NCBI RefSeq assembly: GCF_900182665.1
Contig: NZ_FXTL01000002.1
Coordinates: 1-64,000 of the forward strand
From: Propioniciclava tarda
Lineage (GTDB): Bacteria > Actinomycetota > Actinomycetes > Propionibacteriales > Propionibacteriaceae
Direction: 5' to 3'
Length of the DNA stretch: 64,000 bases
Each line of letters starts with the position of its first letter. The first letter of the stretch is position 1. Position numbers and translations under genes: made by a program. Of this stretch, positions 15,289-24,572 are shown one piece after another. The notes under the pieces were generated by a model that was not told the origin of the DNA, did no database searches, and saw nothing but the letters and a program-made list of their open reading frames with translations.

Positions 15289-15308
15289 GGGCCGGTTCAC
15301 ACCGGCCC
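15289..15308 (+). terminator. Terminator after rpmA
   Basis: A perfect 8-bp GC stem (GGGCCGGT / ACCGGCCC) with loop TCAC, 19 nt after the rpmA stop and followed by a short T pair. It probably ends the rplU-rpmA transcript. Confidence 0.65.
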
Positions 15309-15328
15309 TTCGGTGCGTTAATGGGCAC

Positions 15329-15700
15329 ATGGCGCGACTCGATTCCTGGCTGTGGGGCGTCCGGCTGTACAAGACGCGGTCAGCGGCGACCGCGGGCGTC
15401 CGGGGTGGGCACGTCAAGGTCAACGACGAGTCCGCGAAGCCGGCGCAGGTGCTCGCGCCTGGTGACATCGTCAGGGTGCGGTCCGGCGAGGACGAGCGGA
15501 TCGTCGAGGTCGTGGACGCTTCCTTGGTCAAACGCGTCGGAGCCAGTTTGGCCGTCAAGGCCTACCTCGATCGGACGCCGGAGAAGCCGCCGCCCATCAT
15601 CGAGATGACCGGACGGATCGCCGTCCGAGAGCGGGGCGCGGGGCGTCCGACGAAACGCGAACGCCGCGACCTGGACAAGTTGCGCGGCTTCGAGCACTGA
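15329..15700 (+). CDS. S4-domain RNA-binding protein (Hsp15/HslR-like)
   Basis: A 123-aa protein starting MARLDSWLWGVRLYKTRS, the S4 RNA-binding fold of heat-shock protein 15, with a basic C-terminal tail (RPTKRERRDLDKLR). Hsp15 relatives bind stalled 50S subunits carrying nascent chains. In Escherichia coli hslR is heat-induced; no heat-shock element was seen here. The ATG at 15329 is preferred by homology, though an ATG at 15321 lies in another frame. It is separated from rpmA by the terminator. Confidence 0.8.
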   Translation: MARLDSWLWGVRLYKTRSAATAGVRGGHVKVNDESAKPAQVLAPGDIVRVRSGEDERIVEVVDASLVKRVGASLAVKAYLDRTPEKPPPIIEMTGRIAVRERGAGRPTKRERRDLDKLRGFEH

Positions 15701-15730
15701 GACGCTGGTCCGTCACGGATCGGCTCGGCC

Positions 15731-15736
15731 TAGCCT
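15731..15736 (+). promoter_or_regulatory. -10 box of the first LppM-like gene
   Basis: TAGCCT 6 nt before GTG 15743; predicted leaderless. Confidence 0.5.
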
Positions 15737-15742
15737 GCGTTC

Positions 15743-16441
15743 GTGACCTGCTCGCGCTTCGTGGCATCCCTCGCCATGTCCGCCCTGGGGCTGTGCCTCA
15801 CGGGCTGCGACGTGGACGCCCGCGTCACGATCGGCGCAGACGACGTCGTTGACGTCCAGATCACGTCCTGGGAGAAGTCGGCATCCTCTTGGGTGGACGC
15901 CAGTGGCCAACAGGTCACCCATGCGCCGAGTCCCTGCCGAGACCTACAGCCCTACGCGCAACACCTGACGCTGGTCGAGCTGCACGATCCGGGCGACCCA
16001 GATCGGGTCGGTTGCCGGGCCACGGGACGCGTCCCGTTCGCCGAGGTCGCAAAGCACCAGACGGTCGGGCAAGTCGCCGGACGCTACGTGGTGGCGGTGT
16101 CGGCGTCCCAGATGCACAAGATGCTCCTGACCTCACACGGGACGCTGCCCAACAAGGACTCGTCCAGCATCTCGATCACGTTTCCCGGACCGGTTCTGTC
16201 GGCATCCGCGGGCGGGGCGATCAGCGGGCGTACGGTGACGTGGTCCGACGCCAGCGCATTTCCCTGGATGGCCCTGGAGGCCACCGCCGACCGCAGCTCG
16301 ATGCCGGATCTGGCGCTCCCCCTCGCGGTGGTCGGCTCTGGCCTGGCCGGTGTCGGCCTGGGGCTGCTGGCCTGGCGGCTCGCCGCCCGACGCGTGGCAA
16401 GCGCGGCGGGCAGGCCCGAGGCGGAAGGAGCCGAGCCATGA
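15743..16441 (+). CDS. LppM-like lipoprotein 1 with C-terminal TM helix
   Basis: A 232-aa exported lipoprotein. The signal peptide ends in lipobox LTGC (Cys22). The extracytoplasmic domain carries the motifs shared by all four neighbours: a VTIGADDVVDVQITSW strand pair, a VGCRATG loop, ITFPGPV and TVTWSD. A TM helix (about 191-212) and a short basic tail follow, so the domain is tethered at both ends. The layout and motifs resemble the LppM domain of Mycobacterium tuberculosis LppM, a surface protein. The assignment is by motif memory, not a search. It is the first of four tandem paralogues; its stop overlaps the next ATG. Function unknown. Confidence 0.7.
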   Translation: MTCSRFVASLAMSALGLCLTGCDVDARVTIGADDVVDVQITSWEKSASSWVDASGQQVTHAPSPCRDLQPYAQHLTLVELHDPGDPDRVGCRATGRVPFAEVAKHQTVGQVAGRYVVAVSASQMHKMLLTSHGTLPNKDSSSISITFPGPVLSASAGGAISGRTVTWSDASAFPWMALEATADRSSMPDLALPLAVVGSGLAGVGLGLLAWRLAARRVASAAGRPEAEGAEP

Positions 16442-17103
16442 GGTGGAGGCTCGCGCTCGTTGGCCTGTTGCTGCCGCTCGTCGGCGGGTGCTCGGTGGTC
16501 GGCACGGCGGTTATCTCGCCGGACGACATCGTCACGGTGGAGGCGACGATTTGGGAGTCCAGGGACGGACAGAGAGCCTGCACCGGGCTGGCGGACCCGC
16601 TCCTCGGACTGTCGGTCCAGCCCCTGACTGATCCCGCCAGCCCCGCACGCAGCGGGTGCCGCGTGAAGGGCAGCCTGCACCTGGTCGCGCTGGCCGTGCC
16701 CGACCTCGGGGTGAGCCTCAGGCATACCGGCGATGGCCGTTACGTGCTCATCGCCCCGTCAGGTCTGTGGGACGCGGCCACTCCCTCCGCCAGCAGCCCG
16801 GAGTTGGACTTTCGGGTCACCTTCCCCGGACCTGTCATCGAGACTGACCCTGCGGCGTCCGTGGACGGTTCCACGGTGTCCTGGACGGCCCCGCCGGCGC
16901 CGGGCCGGGGCCTCGAGGCGGTCAGCCTGGAGGGCGGCCAGCTGCCTCCACTCACCTGGCTGGCCTTCTGGTCGGGGCTGGCCCTTCTAGCTGGAGTCGG
17001 CGCGGTGATCGCCTACCAGGCCGTCCGCGCTGCCTGGCGTCGACGTGGCGTCCGGCCGGTGGAGATGAGCCAAGCGACGGCGCCCGACTGGTCCCAGGAC
17101 TAG
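16438..17103 (+). CDS. LppM-like lipoprotein 2 with C-terminal TM helix
   Basis: A 221-aa paralogue of its neighbours: lipobox VGGC (Cys18), ISPDDIVTVEATIW, SGCRVKG, VTFPGPV and TVSWTA, then a TM helix near 175-195 and a basic cytoplasmic tail. It is the most diverged of the first three in the middle region. The ATG overlaps the upstream TGA (ATGA), so translation is coupled to paralogue 1. It is followed by a 128-nt gap containing the promoter of paralogue 3. Confidence 0.7.
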   Translation: MRWRLALVGLLLPLVGGCSVVGTAVISPDDIVTVEATIWESRDGQRACTGLADPLLGLSVQPLTDPASPARSGCRVKGSLHLVALAVPDLGVSLRHTGDGRYVLIAPSGLWDAATPSASSPELDFRVTFPGPVIETDPAASVDGSTVSWTAPPAPGRGLEAVSLEGGQLPPLTWLAFWSGLALLAGVGAVIAYQAVRAAWRRRGVRPVEMSQATAPDWSQD

Positions 17104-17218
17104 GCACGCTCAGGCAGTCGGACGCCGACGAGCCTGTCCCCGGAGGGTTCGATCGCGCGCCGTCCTGCCACCGCTCGCCGCGGACCCGAACGTCTCGGCT
17201 CCGGACGCCGACGAGCCG

Positions 17219-17224
17219 TAGGCT
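17219..17224 (+). promoter_or_regulatory. -10 box of the third LppM-like gene
   Basis: TAGGCT 7 nt before ATG 17232; predicted leaderless. Paralogues 3 and 4 therefore have their own promoter. Confidence 0.5.
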
Positions 17225-17231
17225 CGCGCTC

Positions 17232-17933
17232 ATGCACCCCCGGCGGCGTTGGGCGGCCGCGTTGGCCGCGTCGGCGGCGTTGCTGTGTCTGGGCGGCTGC
17301 ACGGTTGACGCCACGTTCGTGATCCATGCCGATGACACGGTGACCGTCGACGTCGAGTCGTGGCAGCGCATGGACGGTGTCGTGTTCGACCAGGAGGGGA
17401 ACGTTGTCCCTGCCGACGAGCAGGGCTGCTCCAACTTGAAGCACTTCTTGCCAGGACTGCAGTACGAAACCCTCACGGCCGCCTCCGACTTCGTGCCCGT
17501 GATCGGCTGCCGGGCCACGGGCACCACGACGCTGGCGGCGATCGATGGCAGGACGCCTTTGGTGCATGTGGGGGACCGCTACGTCCTCTTCGCGTCGCCG
17601 ACCTGGCGACAGAACTTCGCGAACGACGTGTCGGTCCCGCCGGGGCAGAAGGCCCGACCGGCCCACCTCTCGATCACCTTCCCGGGCCCCGTCGAGTCGA
17701 CTGATTCCTCGGCGACTGTCGACGGCACAACGGTGACCTGGTCCGACATCCGCCCGTCGGTGGATGTGTCCACCGCTGGCGGGATGGTGTTCTTGACCCC
17801 CCTGCAGGCGATCGCCTATGAGGCACCAAATCCCTTCGTCACAGGGCTGATCTCAGCCTTAGGCGCGATCGTCGGAGCGGCCGCTGTGGTCGGGTTCGTC
17901 CGGCGTCGTCGCAAGAACGGCCCTGGCCGATGA
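17232..17933 (+). CDS. LppM-like lipoprotein 3 with C-terminal TM helix
   Basis: A 233-aa paralogue. The signal peptide ends in lipobox LGGC (Cys23), followed by VIHADDTVTVDVESW, IGCRATG, ITFPGPV and TVTWSD, then a TM helix (about 200-222) and an Arg/Lys-rich end. It is closer in motif spelling to paralogue 1 than to 2. It is coupled to paralogue 4 by an ATGA overlap. Confidence 0.7.
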   Translation: MHPRRRWAAALAASAALLCLGGCTVDATFVIHADDTVTVDVESWQRMDGVVFDQEGNVVPADEQGCSNLKHFLPGLQYETLTAASDFVPVIGCRATGTTTLAAIDGRTPLVHVGDRYVLFASPTWRQNFANDVSVPPGQKARPAHLSITFPGPVESTDSSATVDGTTVTWSDIRPSVDVSTAGGMVFLTPLQAIAYEAPNPFVTGLISALGAIVGAAAVVGFVRRRRKNGPGR

Positions 17934-18745
17934 GAGGCGTCCGGTTGGCCGCCATCGCCACCTCGTTGCTCCTGCTCGCCGGGTGTGAGGCGTCCGGCTC
18001 GCTGGTCATCGCGGCTGACGACAAGGTCAAGGTCGATGTCACCGCGTGGGCCGAGGTCGGCGAGGAGGTGTCGGTCGACGAGTACGGCAACGAGACCGCT
18101 CTGCCACCGAGGCCGGGCTGCGAGTACCTGTCCATCCAGGTGGAGGGGCTGATCGCTTCCTCAGAGGTCGACGCGAAGAACCCCAAGAGAGTGGGCTGCC
18201 ATTGGACCGGCGTCACGACAGTGGAGGCGCTCCAAAGCGTGGAACCCGGCGCGGGCACGCTGACCCAGAGCGATTCCCGGACGATCATCCTTGTCAACAG
18301 GGACTTCTTCAAGCAGAGCACGCAGTACCTGCCGGACGCGTCGATCCGACCGGTGTTCGATCTGTCCGTCACCTTCCCCGGCCAGGTGCTGGAGCACGAC
18401 GAGGCATCGACGTTGAGCGGCACGACGGTCCGCTGGTCCGACACCGTCGCCTTGTCCAAGACGGGGATGAGAGTTGCTTCCGTCCGGCCCGGCGACCATC
18501 CGTCACCGCCCAGCCTCCTGCCGGTGTTCGGCGCGGGTGGGCTGGTGTTCGGCGGGGCGGCTGCCGGGCTGGTGATCGCTGGCCGCCGGGGACGCCGTCG
18601 GCTGGCGCCGTCGGCGTCCGATCAGATCGACAGCCAGCCGGACGCCGACGCGCCGGTCCCCGCGGAGGTTGAACCTGAGCCCGTCTCGGAGCCGCCGGAG
18701 ACCCCAGAGGACCACTCGGTCTGGGCGCCGGACGCCGACCGATAG
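17930..18745 (+). CDS. LppM-like lipoprotein 4 with C-terminal TM helix and acidic tail
   Basis: A 271-aa paralogue with lipobox LAGC (Cys19), [29 protein letters not shown] and TVRWSD, and a TM helix at about 194-212. Unlike the other three it has a long cytoplasmic tail of about 55 residues rich in Asp, Glu and Pro. Such a tail could be a protein-interaction segment. Its TAG stop is also the first half of the obg -10 box. Confidence 0.7.
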   Translation: MRGVRLAAIATSLLLLAGCEASGSLVIAADDKVKVDVTAWAEVGEEVSVDEYGNETALPPRPGCEYLSIQVEGLIASSEVDAKNPKRVGCHWTGVTTVEALQSVEPGAGTLTQSDSRTIILVNRDFFKQSTQYLPDASIRPVFDLSVTFPGQVLEHDEASTLSGTTVRWSDTVALSKTGMRVASVRPGDHPSPPSLLPVFGAGGLVFGGAAAGLVIAGRRGRRRLAPSASDQIDSQPDADAPVPAEVEPEPVSEPPETPEDHSVWAPDADR

Positions 18746-18748
18746 ACT
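18743..18748 (+). promoter_or_regulatory. -10 box of obg overlapping an upstream stop
   Basis: TAGACT, whose TAG is the stop of LppM-like gene 4, lies 7 nt before the obg ATG. Confidence 0.55.
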
Positions 18749-18755
18749 GACCCGC

Positions 18756-20270
18756 ATGGCCATTCCCTCCTTCGTCGACCGCGCGACCCTGCACGTCGCG
18801 GGCGGACACGGCGGGCACGGCTGCGCGTCGGTGCACCGCGAGAAGTTCAAGCCCCTCGGCGGTCCCGACGGTGGCAACGGCGGCAACGGCGGATCGGTGA
18901 TCCTGCGGGTGGACGACAGCCTCACCACGCTGGTCGATTACCACCGCCAGTCGCGCCGCCGCGCTACCAACGGCCAGCCCGGCATGGGCGACTACCGCAA
19001 CGGCGCCAACGGCGACGACATCGTCCTGGCCGTCCCGGACGGCACGATCGTGTCGGACGCCGACACCGGCGACATCCTCGCCGACCTGGTGGGCCCGGGC
19101 GCCGAGGTGACCGTGGCGGGCGGCGGACGCGGCGGGCTCGGCAACGCGGCCCTGGCGTCCAGCGCCCGCAAGGCCCCCGGATTTGCGCTGCTCGGCGAAG
19201 AGGGCGAAGCCCGCACGATCGCCCTCGAACTGAAGGTGCTGGCCGACATCGGCCTCGTGGGCTTCCCGTCCGCGGGCAAGTCCAGCCTGATCGCCGCGAT
19301 CAGCCGGGCGCGGCCGAAGATCGCTGATTACCCGTTCACAACGCTGATCCCGAACCTGGGCGTCGTGGTGGCGGGGGAGACCACGTTCACCGTGGCCGAC
19401 GTCCCCGGGCTGATCGAGGGGGCGTCCGAGGGGCGCGGACTCGGCTTCGACTTCCTGCGTCACATCGAGCGCTGCCTGGCGATCGCCCACGTCATCGACT
19501 GCGCGACCTACGAGCCCGGACGCGACCCGCTCACCGACCTCGACATCATCGAGGGCGAGCTGGCGGCCCACGGCGGCCTCGAGGACCGTCCGCGCCTCGT
19601 CGTGCTCAACAAGATCGACATCCCGGATGCCCGCGAGCTGGCCGACATCGTCAGGCCTGAGTTGGAGTCTCGCGGGCTGCGCGTCTTCGAGATCTCGACG
19701 AAGTCGGGCGAGGGCCTGCAGGGGCTGACCTTCGCCATGGCCGACCTGGTCGCGCGCCGCCGCGCCGAGGCCCCGCCGGCCGCACCCGCGCGCATCGTGA
19801 TCCGTCCCGCGCCGGCCGGTGCGGGCCCGGAGTTCACGATCAAGCAGATGGGCGACGGCGAGGGCGGCTTCGTCTGGCGCGTCCGGGGCGACAAGCCCGA
19901 ACGCTGGGTCCGGCAGACCGACTTCAACATCCCCGAGGCCGTCGGCTACTTGGCCGACCGGTTCACCCGGCTCGGCATCGAGGACGAGCTGCTGCGCCTC
20001 GGGGCGCGCGCGGGCGACGCCGTGGCGATCGGGGGCGGCGACAACCCGGTGGTGTTCGACTTCGCGCCGCAGATCCAATCGGGGGCCGAGATTCTGGCCC
20101 GTCGCGGCGAGGACCAGCGCCTGGAGCGCGAGCGTCCGGCTGCGGCCCGCCGCCGCGAGCTGGACGCCGAGTACCACGCCCGCAAGGCCGAGACCGAGGC
20201 CGAGCGGGCCGTGCGCATCGCGTCCTACGGGCTCGATCCCGAGACGATCGACAAGGGCTGGGACGACTAG
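18756..20270 (+). CDS. obg: GTPase ObgE/CgtA
   Basis: 50S-associated GTPase for ribosome maturation and stress control, 504 aa. In order: the Gly-rich Obg fold (1-160, with [11 protein letters not shown]-type repeats), the G domain with G1 GFPSAGKSS (169-177), the DVPGLIEGA switch II and NKID, then a C-terminal OCT domain (about 350-425) and a charged Arg/Glu tail typical of actinobacteria. ATG 18756 follows a -10 box by 7 nt. The open frame running upstream overlaps the lipoprotein and was rejected. proB begins immediately after its stop. Confidence 0.97.
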   Translation: MAIPSFVDRATLHVAGGHGGHGCASVHREKFKPLGGPDGGNGGNGGSVILRVDDSLTTLVDYHRQSRRRATNGQPGMGDYRNGANGDDIVLAVPDGTIVSDADTGDILADLVGPGAEVTVAGGGRGGLGNAALASSARKAPGFALLGEEGEARTIALELKVLADIGLVGFPSAGKSSLIAAISRARPKIADYPFTTLIPNLGVVVAGETTFTVADVPGLIEGASEGRGLGFDFLRHIERCLAIAHVIDCATYEPGRDPLTDLDIIEGELAAHGGLEDRPRLVVLNKIDIPDARELADIVRPELESRGLRVFEISTKSGEGLQGLTFAMADLVARRRAEAPPAAPARIVIRPAPAGAGPEFTIKQMGDGEGGFVWRVRGDKPERWVRQTDFNIPEAVGYLADRFTRLGIEDELLRLGARAGDAVAIGGGDNPVVFDFAPQIQSGAEILARRGEDQRLERERPAAARRRELDAEYHARKAETEAERAVRIASYGLDPETIDKGWDD

Positions 20271-21386
20271 ATGCGGCGCACGCACATTGGCGATGCGCGT
20301 CGCGTTGTCGTCAAGATCGGGTCCTCGTCCCTGACCGGTCCGGGCGGACGCCTCGACGGGCGTCACCTGTTCGCCCTCGTGGACGCCATCGCGACGGCCG
20401 TCGAGAACGGACGCCAGGTGGTCCTCGTTTCGTCGGGGGCGATCGCGGCTGGGATGGGTCCGCTGAAGCTGAAGTCGCGTCCCCGAGACTTGGCTTCGCA
20501 GCAGGCGGCGGCGTCCGTTGGCCAGGGCGTCCTACTGGAGAAGTACTCGCAGCTGTTCGGCGCCCGGGGCATGACCGTCGGTCAGGTGCTGCTGACGGTC
20601 GACGACGTCACGCACAAGAACACCTACAGCAACGCGCTGCGCACGTTCACCCGCCTGCTCGAGTTGGGCGTGGTCACGATCGTCAACGAGAACGACACGG
20701 TCGCCACCCACGAGATCCGGTTCGGCGACAACGACCGGCTGGCGGCCCTGGTGGCGCACCTGGTGCAGGCCGACGCGCTGATTCTGCTCTCGGACGTCGA
20801 CGCGCTCTACACCGCTCATCCCGCCTCCCCGGACGCGCGTCGCATCGAGCTGGTCGACGACCTCGACGCCCTCGACGTCGACACCTCCCGGGCCGGCTCG
20901 ACCGTCGGCACCGGCGGCATGACGACCAAGGTCGAGGCCGCCCGGATTGCCACCGACAGTGGCATCCCGGTGCTGTTGGCGTCCGCGGACTCGGTCGGGG
21001 ACGCCCTGGCCGGACGCGACGTCGGCACCCTGTTCCTGCCGACTGGACGCCGTCGCTCGCGTCGCCTGCTCTGGCTGGCCTACGCGTCCAAGGCGCGTGG
21101 CGAGCTCACCCTGGACGAGGGCGCCGTCGACGCGGTCACGCTGCGGCAGGCGTCGCTGCTGCCGGCCGGCATCACCGGAGCCAAGGGCGACTTCCACGCC
21201 GGGGACGCGGTCAAGCTCCTCGACGCAACCGGTCGCGTCATCGCGCGCGGCATCGTGAACTACGACGCGTCCGACCTGCCCCGGATCATGGGTCGGTCGA
21301 CCCGCGAGCTGGCCTCCGAGTTGGGCGCCGAGTTCGAGCGCGAGGTCGTCCACCGCGACCAGTTGACGCTCAAGAAGCGGTCGTAG
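20271..21386 (+). CDS. proB: Glutamate 5-kinase ProB
   Basis: First step of proline synthesis: phosphorylates the gamma-carboxyl of glutamate. 371 aa: amino-acid-kinase domain with [28 protein letters not shown] and [12 protein letters not shown], then a C-terminal PUA domain (about 275-355). Feedback inhibition by proline is known for the family. The ATG directly abuts the obg TAG, so it is co-transcribed with obg. proA follows from its own promoter. Confidence 0.96.
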   Translation: MRRTHIGDARRVVVKIGSSSLTGPGGRLDGRHLFALVDAIATAVENGRQVVLVSSGAIAAGMGPLKLKSRPRDLASQQAAASVGQGVLLEKYSQLFGARGMTVGQVLLTVDDVTHKNTYSNALRTFTRLLELGVVTIVNENDTVATHEIRFGDNDRLAALVAHLVQADALILLSDVDALYTAHPASPDARRIELVDDLDALDVDTSRAGSTVGTGGMTTKVEAARIATDSGIPVLLASADSVGDALAGRDVGTLFLPTGRRRSRRLLWLAYASKARGELTLDEGAVDAVTLRQASLLPAGITGAKGDFHAGDAVKLLDATGRVIARGIVNYDASDLPRIMGRSTRELASELGAEFEREVVHRDQLTLKKRS

Positions 21387-21412
21387 CGCCGGAGGCGTCC
21401 GGTCGTGGGCCG

Positions 21413-21418
21413 TACGAT
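21413..21418 (+). promoter_or_regulatory. -10 box of proA
   Basis: TACGAT 6 nt before ATG 21425, no Shine-Dalgarno; predicted leaderless. Confidence 0.5.
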
Positions 21419-21424
21419 GCGCCC

Positions 21425-22678
21425 ATGGAGAGCGACCTCACCTTCACCGATCAGGCACGCGCAGCCCAGGACGCCTCGCGCTCGCTCGCGACCGCCGGGC
21501 GCCGCCTCAAGGACCAGGCTCTGCACGCCATGGCCGACGCGCTGGCCGCGGCGGAGGCGTCGGTGCTGGCCGCGAACGCCGACGACGTCGCGGCCGGACG
21601 CGCTTCCGGCATGTCGGACGCCCTGATCGATCGTCTCGCCCTCACGCCGGCGCGGCTGGCGGGCATGGTGCAGGGGCTCCGCGACGTCGCCGCGCTGCCC
21701 GACCCGGTGGGCGACGTGCTGCGCGGCTGGACGAACCCCAACGGCGTCCAGGTGCGGCAGATCCGGGTGCCCTTCGGGGTGGTCGGCATCATCTACGAGG
21801 GGCGTCCGAACGTCACCGCGGACGCCGCCGGCATCTGCGTGAAGTCGGGCAACGCGGCCCTGCTGCGCGGGTCGTCGTCCGCCTTCAACTCGAACCGGGC
21901 CACGGTCGCAGCCCTGCAGGATGGCCTGGCGGCGGCAGGCCTGCCTCGCACGTGCGTCCAGTTGGTCGAGGGCGGACGCGAGGTCACGGCCGAGATGATG
22001 GCCGCCCGGGGACTCATCGACGTCCTCATCCCGCGCGGGGGAGCCGGCCTGATCAACGCGGTGGTCGAGGGCTCCAAGGTGCCCGTGATCGAGACCGGGA
22101 CCGGCAACTGCCACGTCTTCGTGGACGCCACCGCCGACCTCGACGTCGCGCTCGACATCCTGCTCAACGCCAAGGTCCAGCGGCCCAGCGTGTGCAATGC
22201 CGCCGAGACGCTGCTCGTCCATCGGGCCGTCGCGGACGCCTTCCTGCCGCGCGCCATCGCCGCCCTCGGTGAGGCCGGCGTCACGGTCCACGGGACGCCT
22301 CAGGTCCGGGCCTTCTCGGACGCCGTCGTCCCTGCCGCCGACGACGAGTTCGACGCCGAGTACCTGTCGCTCGACCTGGCCGCCGCCGTGGTCGCCGACC
22401 TGGACGAGGCGCTGGACCACATCCGCCACCATTCGACCGGCCACTCCGAGACCATCGTCACGGCCTCGATCGCCAACGCCGACCGGTTCGTCGCCGAGGT
22501 GGACGCCGCAGCCGTCCTGGTGAACGCCTCCAGCCGGTTCGTCGACGGCGGCGAGTTCGGCTTCGGCGCCGAGATCGGCATCTCGACCCAAAAGCTGCAC
22601 GCCCGCGGACCGATGGCGCTGCCCGAGATGACCTCGACGAAGTACGTGCTGACCGGGCAGGGGCAAACGCGGCCCTGA
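21425..22678 (+). CDS. proA: Gamma-glutamyl phosphate reductase ProA
   Basis: NADPH-dependent reduction of gamma-glutamyl phosphate to glutamate 5-semialdehyde, 417 aa. Aldehyde-dehydrogenase fold with the catalytic Cys257 in [11 protein letters not shown], the [15 protein letters not shown] and [12 protein letters not shown] cofactor segments, and the [15 protein letters not shown]-terminal region. Start at ATG 21425 by leaderless spacing. It completes the proBA pair. Confidence 0.96.
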   Translation: MESDLTFTDQARAAQDASRSLATAGRRLKDQALHAMADALAAAEASVLAANADDVAAGRASGMSDALIDRLALTPARLAGMVQGLRDVAALPDPVGDVLRGWTNPNGVQVRQIRVPFGVVGIIYEGRPNVTADAAGICVKSGNAALLRGSSSAFNSNRATVAALQDGLAAAGLPRTCVQLVEGGREVTAEMMAARGLIDVLIPRGGAGLINAVVEGSKVPVIETGTGNCHVFVDATADLDVALDILLNAKVQRPSVCNAAETLLVHRAVADAFLPRAIAALGEAGVTVHGTPQVRAFSDAVVPAADDEFDAEYLSLDLAAAVVADLDEALDHIRHHSTGHSETIVTASIANADRFVAEVDAAAVLVNASSRFVDGGEFGFGAEIGISTQKLHARGPMALPEMTSTKYVLTGQGQTRP

Positions 22679-22736
22679 GGCGTCCGGCCTTGTCGGGGAC
22701 CGTGAACACGCCCTCCACCGGCGCCGGGGTTGTCGC

Positions 22737-22742
22737 TATGCT
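22737..22742 (+). promoter_or_regulatory. -10 box of the 42-aa membrane protein gene
   Basis: TATGCT 7 nt before ATG 22750; this promoter would also serve nadD, rsfS and the phosphatase. Confidence 0.5.
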
Positions 22743-22749
22743 CGCCCCC

Positions 22750-22878
22750 ATGACGCTCCTGGAGTCCTCCTCGCACTTCGCGCCGATCAACATCGCGGTC
22801 GGCGTTGCGGTGTTCATCCTGCTCGTGGTCCTGATGCTGATCGTGCACGCCTTCGGCTCCAGCCGGCCGCACAGCTGA
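22750..22878 (+). CDS. Very small membrane protein between proA and nadD
   Basis: A 42-aa product with one transmembrane helix (about 14-35) and a short hydrophilic end. The longer frame from 22690 is not supported because a -10 box lies inside it. Its TGA overlaps the nadD ATG by one base. Small single-TM proteins at this position occur in related actinobacteria; function unknown. Confidence 0.6.
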   Translation: MTLLESSSHFAPINIAVGVAVFILLVVLMLIVHAFGSSRPHS

Positions 22879-23585
22879 TGACCCCCGCCCCTGATCCGGC
22901 CCGACTTGCGGCGAACGATCCGGGGCCGCTGGCGTCCAATGAACCTGGACGCCCCTGGCGCCTGGGCGTCATGGGCGGCACCTTCGACCCCATCCACCAC
23001 GGCCACCTCGTGGCCGGCAGCGAAGTCGCTGCCAAGTTCGGGCTCGACGAGGTGGTGTTCGTCCCCACCGGAACCCCGTGGCAGAAGAAGAACCGTGTGG
23101 TCTCGCCGGCCGAGGACCGCTATCTGATGACCGTCATCGCCACGGCGTCCAACCCGAAGTTCACGGTCAGCCGGGTCGACATCGAGCGTCCGGGCGACAC
23201 CTACACCGTCGACACTCTCAAGGACCTGCACGCCCAGCGGGGCACCGAGACCGATCTGTACTTCATCACCGGCGCGGACGCCCTCGCCTCGATCCTGACG
23301 TGGCACGGCGCGGACGAACTGTTCGAGCTGGCCCATTTCATCGGCTGTTCTCGCCCAGGCGTCCCGCTGGACGAGCGCGACATCTCGCATCTGCCAGCCG
23401 ACAAGGTCACGCTCATGGAGGTGCCCGCGCTGGCGATCTCCTCGACCGACTGCCGCGAGCGCGTCGCGGAGGGGCTGCCCATCTGGTACCTCGTCCCGGA
23501 CGGCATCGTGCAGCACATCAACAAGCGGGGCCTGTACCGTGGGGGGTCGTCCCCCGAACCGAAGGAACCGAATGCCGGCCACTGA
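22878..23585 (+). CDS. nadD: Nicotinate-nucleotide adenylyltransferase NadD
   Basis: Converts nicotinate mononucleotide and ATP to nicotinate adenine dinucleotide in NAD synthesis, 235 aa. The nucleotidyltransferase motif [11 protein letters not shown] is at 33-43, with the ISSTDCR motif near the C-terminus. About 27 residues precede the usual start; no better start with a ribosome site is visible, so the translationally coupled ATG at the TGATG junction was kept. The 3' end overlaps rsfS. Confidence 0.93.
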   Translation: MTPAPDPARLAANDPGPLASNEPGRPWRLGVMGGTFDPIHHGHLVAGSEVAAKFGLDEVVFVPTGTPWQKKNRVVSPAEDRYLMTVIATASNPKFTVSRVDIERPGDTYTVDTLKDLHAQRGTETDLYFITGADALASILTWHGADELFELAHFIGCSRPGVPLDERDISHLPADKVTLMEVPALAISSTDCRERVAEGLPIWYLVPDGIVQHINKRGLYRGGSSPEPKEPNAGH

Positions 23586-23961
23586 TCACGCCCTGAGCAT
23601 CACCCGCATCGCCGCCCAGGCGGCCGCAGACAAGCTCGGGACGGACATCGTCGCGTACGACGTCTCCGAGAGGCTGGCGCTCACCGACGTCTTCCTCATC
23701 GTGACGGCGTCCAACGAGCGGCAGGTCAGTTCCGTTGTCGACGGTGTCGAGGAGGCGCTCTTCAAGGAAGGCGTCAAAGTCAAGCGCCGCGAGGGCGACC
23801 GCGAGGCGCGCTGGGTCCTGCTGGACTTCGGCGACCTCGTCCTGCACGCGCAGCACACCGACGAGCGCCACCTGTACTCCCTGGATCGTCTGTGGCGCGA
23901 TTGCCCGGCGATCCCCTTGCAGCTGGACGTCGCCCCCGCGCGGGAGGCCGTGGGGGAGTGA
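23572..23961 (+). CDS. rsfS: Ribosome silencing factor RsfS
   Basis: 129-aa Iojap-family protein that binds L14 and blocks subunit joining in starvation. The conserved [24 protein letters not shown] core and the [20 protein letters not shown] segment are present. The ATG at 23572 overlaps the nadD end and has GAAGGA 7 nt upstream. The downstream phosphatase start overlaps its stop (GTGA). Confidence 0.95.
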   Translation: MPATDHALSITRIAAQAAADKLGTDIVAYDVSERLALTDVFLIVTASNERQVSSVVDGVEEALFKEGVKVKRREGDREARWVLLDFGDLVLHAQHTDERHLYSLDRLWRDCPAIPLQLDVAPAREAVGE

Positions 23962-24572
23962 GCACCCGGCTGGTGCTGGTGCGGCACGGCCGCACCGCGT
24001 GGAACCACGACGGACGCTTCCAGGGCCAGGCCGACATTCCGTTGGACGCCGTCGGCGCGGCCCAGGCCGCTGCTCTGGCCCCTCGGGTGGCGGCGCTCGG
24101 AGTAGGTGCCCTCTGGTCGTCGCCGCTGCTGCGGGCCAAGGCGACGGCGGATGCGCTGGCGTCTGAGATCGGGCTGTCGGTCGAGGTCGACGCCCGGCTG
24201 GCCGAGATCAACGTCGGCACGTGGGCCGGCATGCGCAAGGAGGACGCCGCGGCCGAGCTGCCGGGCTTCGACGAGCTGCTGCGGACCGGCCAGGACTTCA
24301 GGCGTTCGGCCACGGGGGAAACGGCCACCGAGGCCGGTGCGAGGGTGGCCGAGGCTCTGCGCGAGATCGCCCACCGGGGTGCGGGGCTGACCACGGCTGT
24401 CGTGGGTCATGGGCTGTCGCTGCGCATGGGCATCCTGCAGCTGCTCGGCATGGACATGCCGACGGGCACCGCGTTCACGGGCCTGTGGAACTGTTCCTGG
24501 AGCGTTATGGAGCTGCGCGATCGGTGGCGGATCTTGTCCTACAACAACGTCGTAGGCGAGCGTTCGTCCTAG
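23958..24572 (+). CDS. Histidine phosphatase (phosphoglycerate mutase family)
   Basis: 204 aa with the catalytic RHG (Arg9-His10) in LVRHGRTAWN and the second His in VVGHGLSLR. Relatives at this position act as broad phosphatases or glucosyl-3-phosphoglycerate phosphatases; the sequence alone does not settle the substrate, and a glycolytic mutase is unlikely. GTG 23958 overlaps the rsfS stop. The stop TAG lies in a CTAG that also ends the convergent SDR gene. Confidence 0.85.
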   Translation: MSTRLVLVRHGRTAWNHDGRFQGQADIPLDAVGAAQAAALAPRVAALGVGALWSSPLLRAKATADALASEIGLSVEVDARLAEINVGTWAGMRKEDAAAELPGFDELLRTGQDFRRSATGETATEAGARVAEALREIAHRGAGLTTAVVGHGLSLRMGILQLLGMDMPTGTAFTGLWNCSWSVMELRDRWRILSYNNVVGERSS

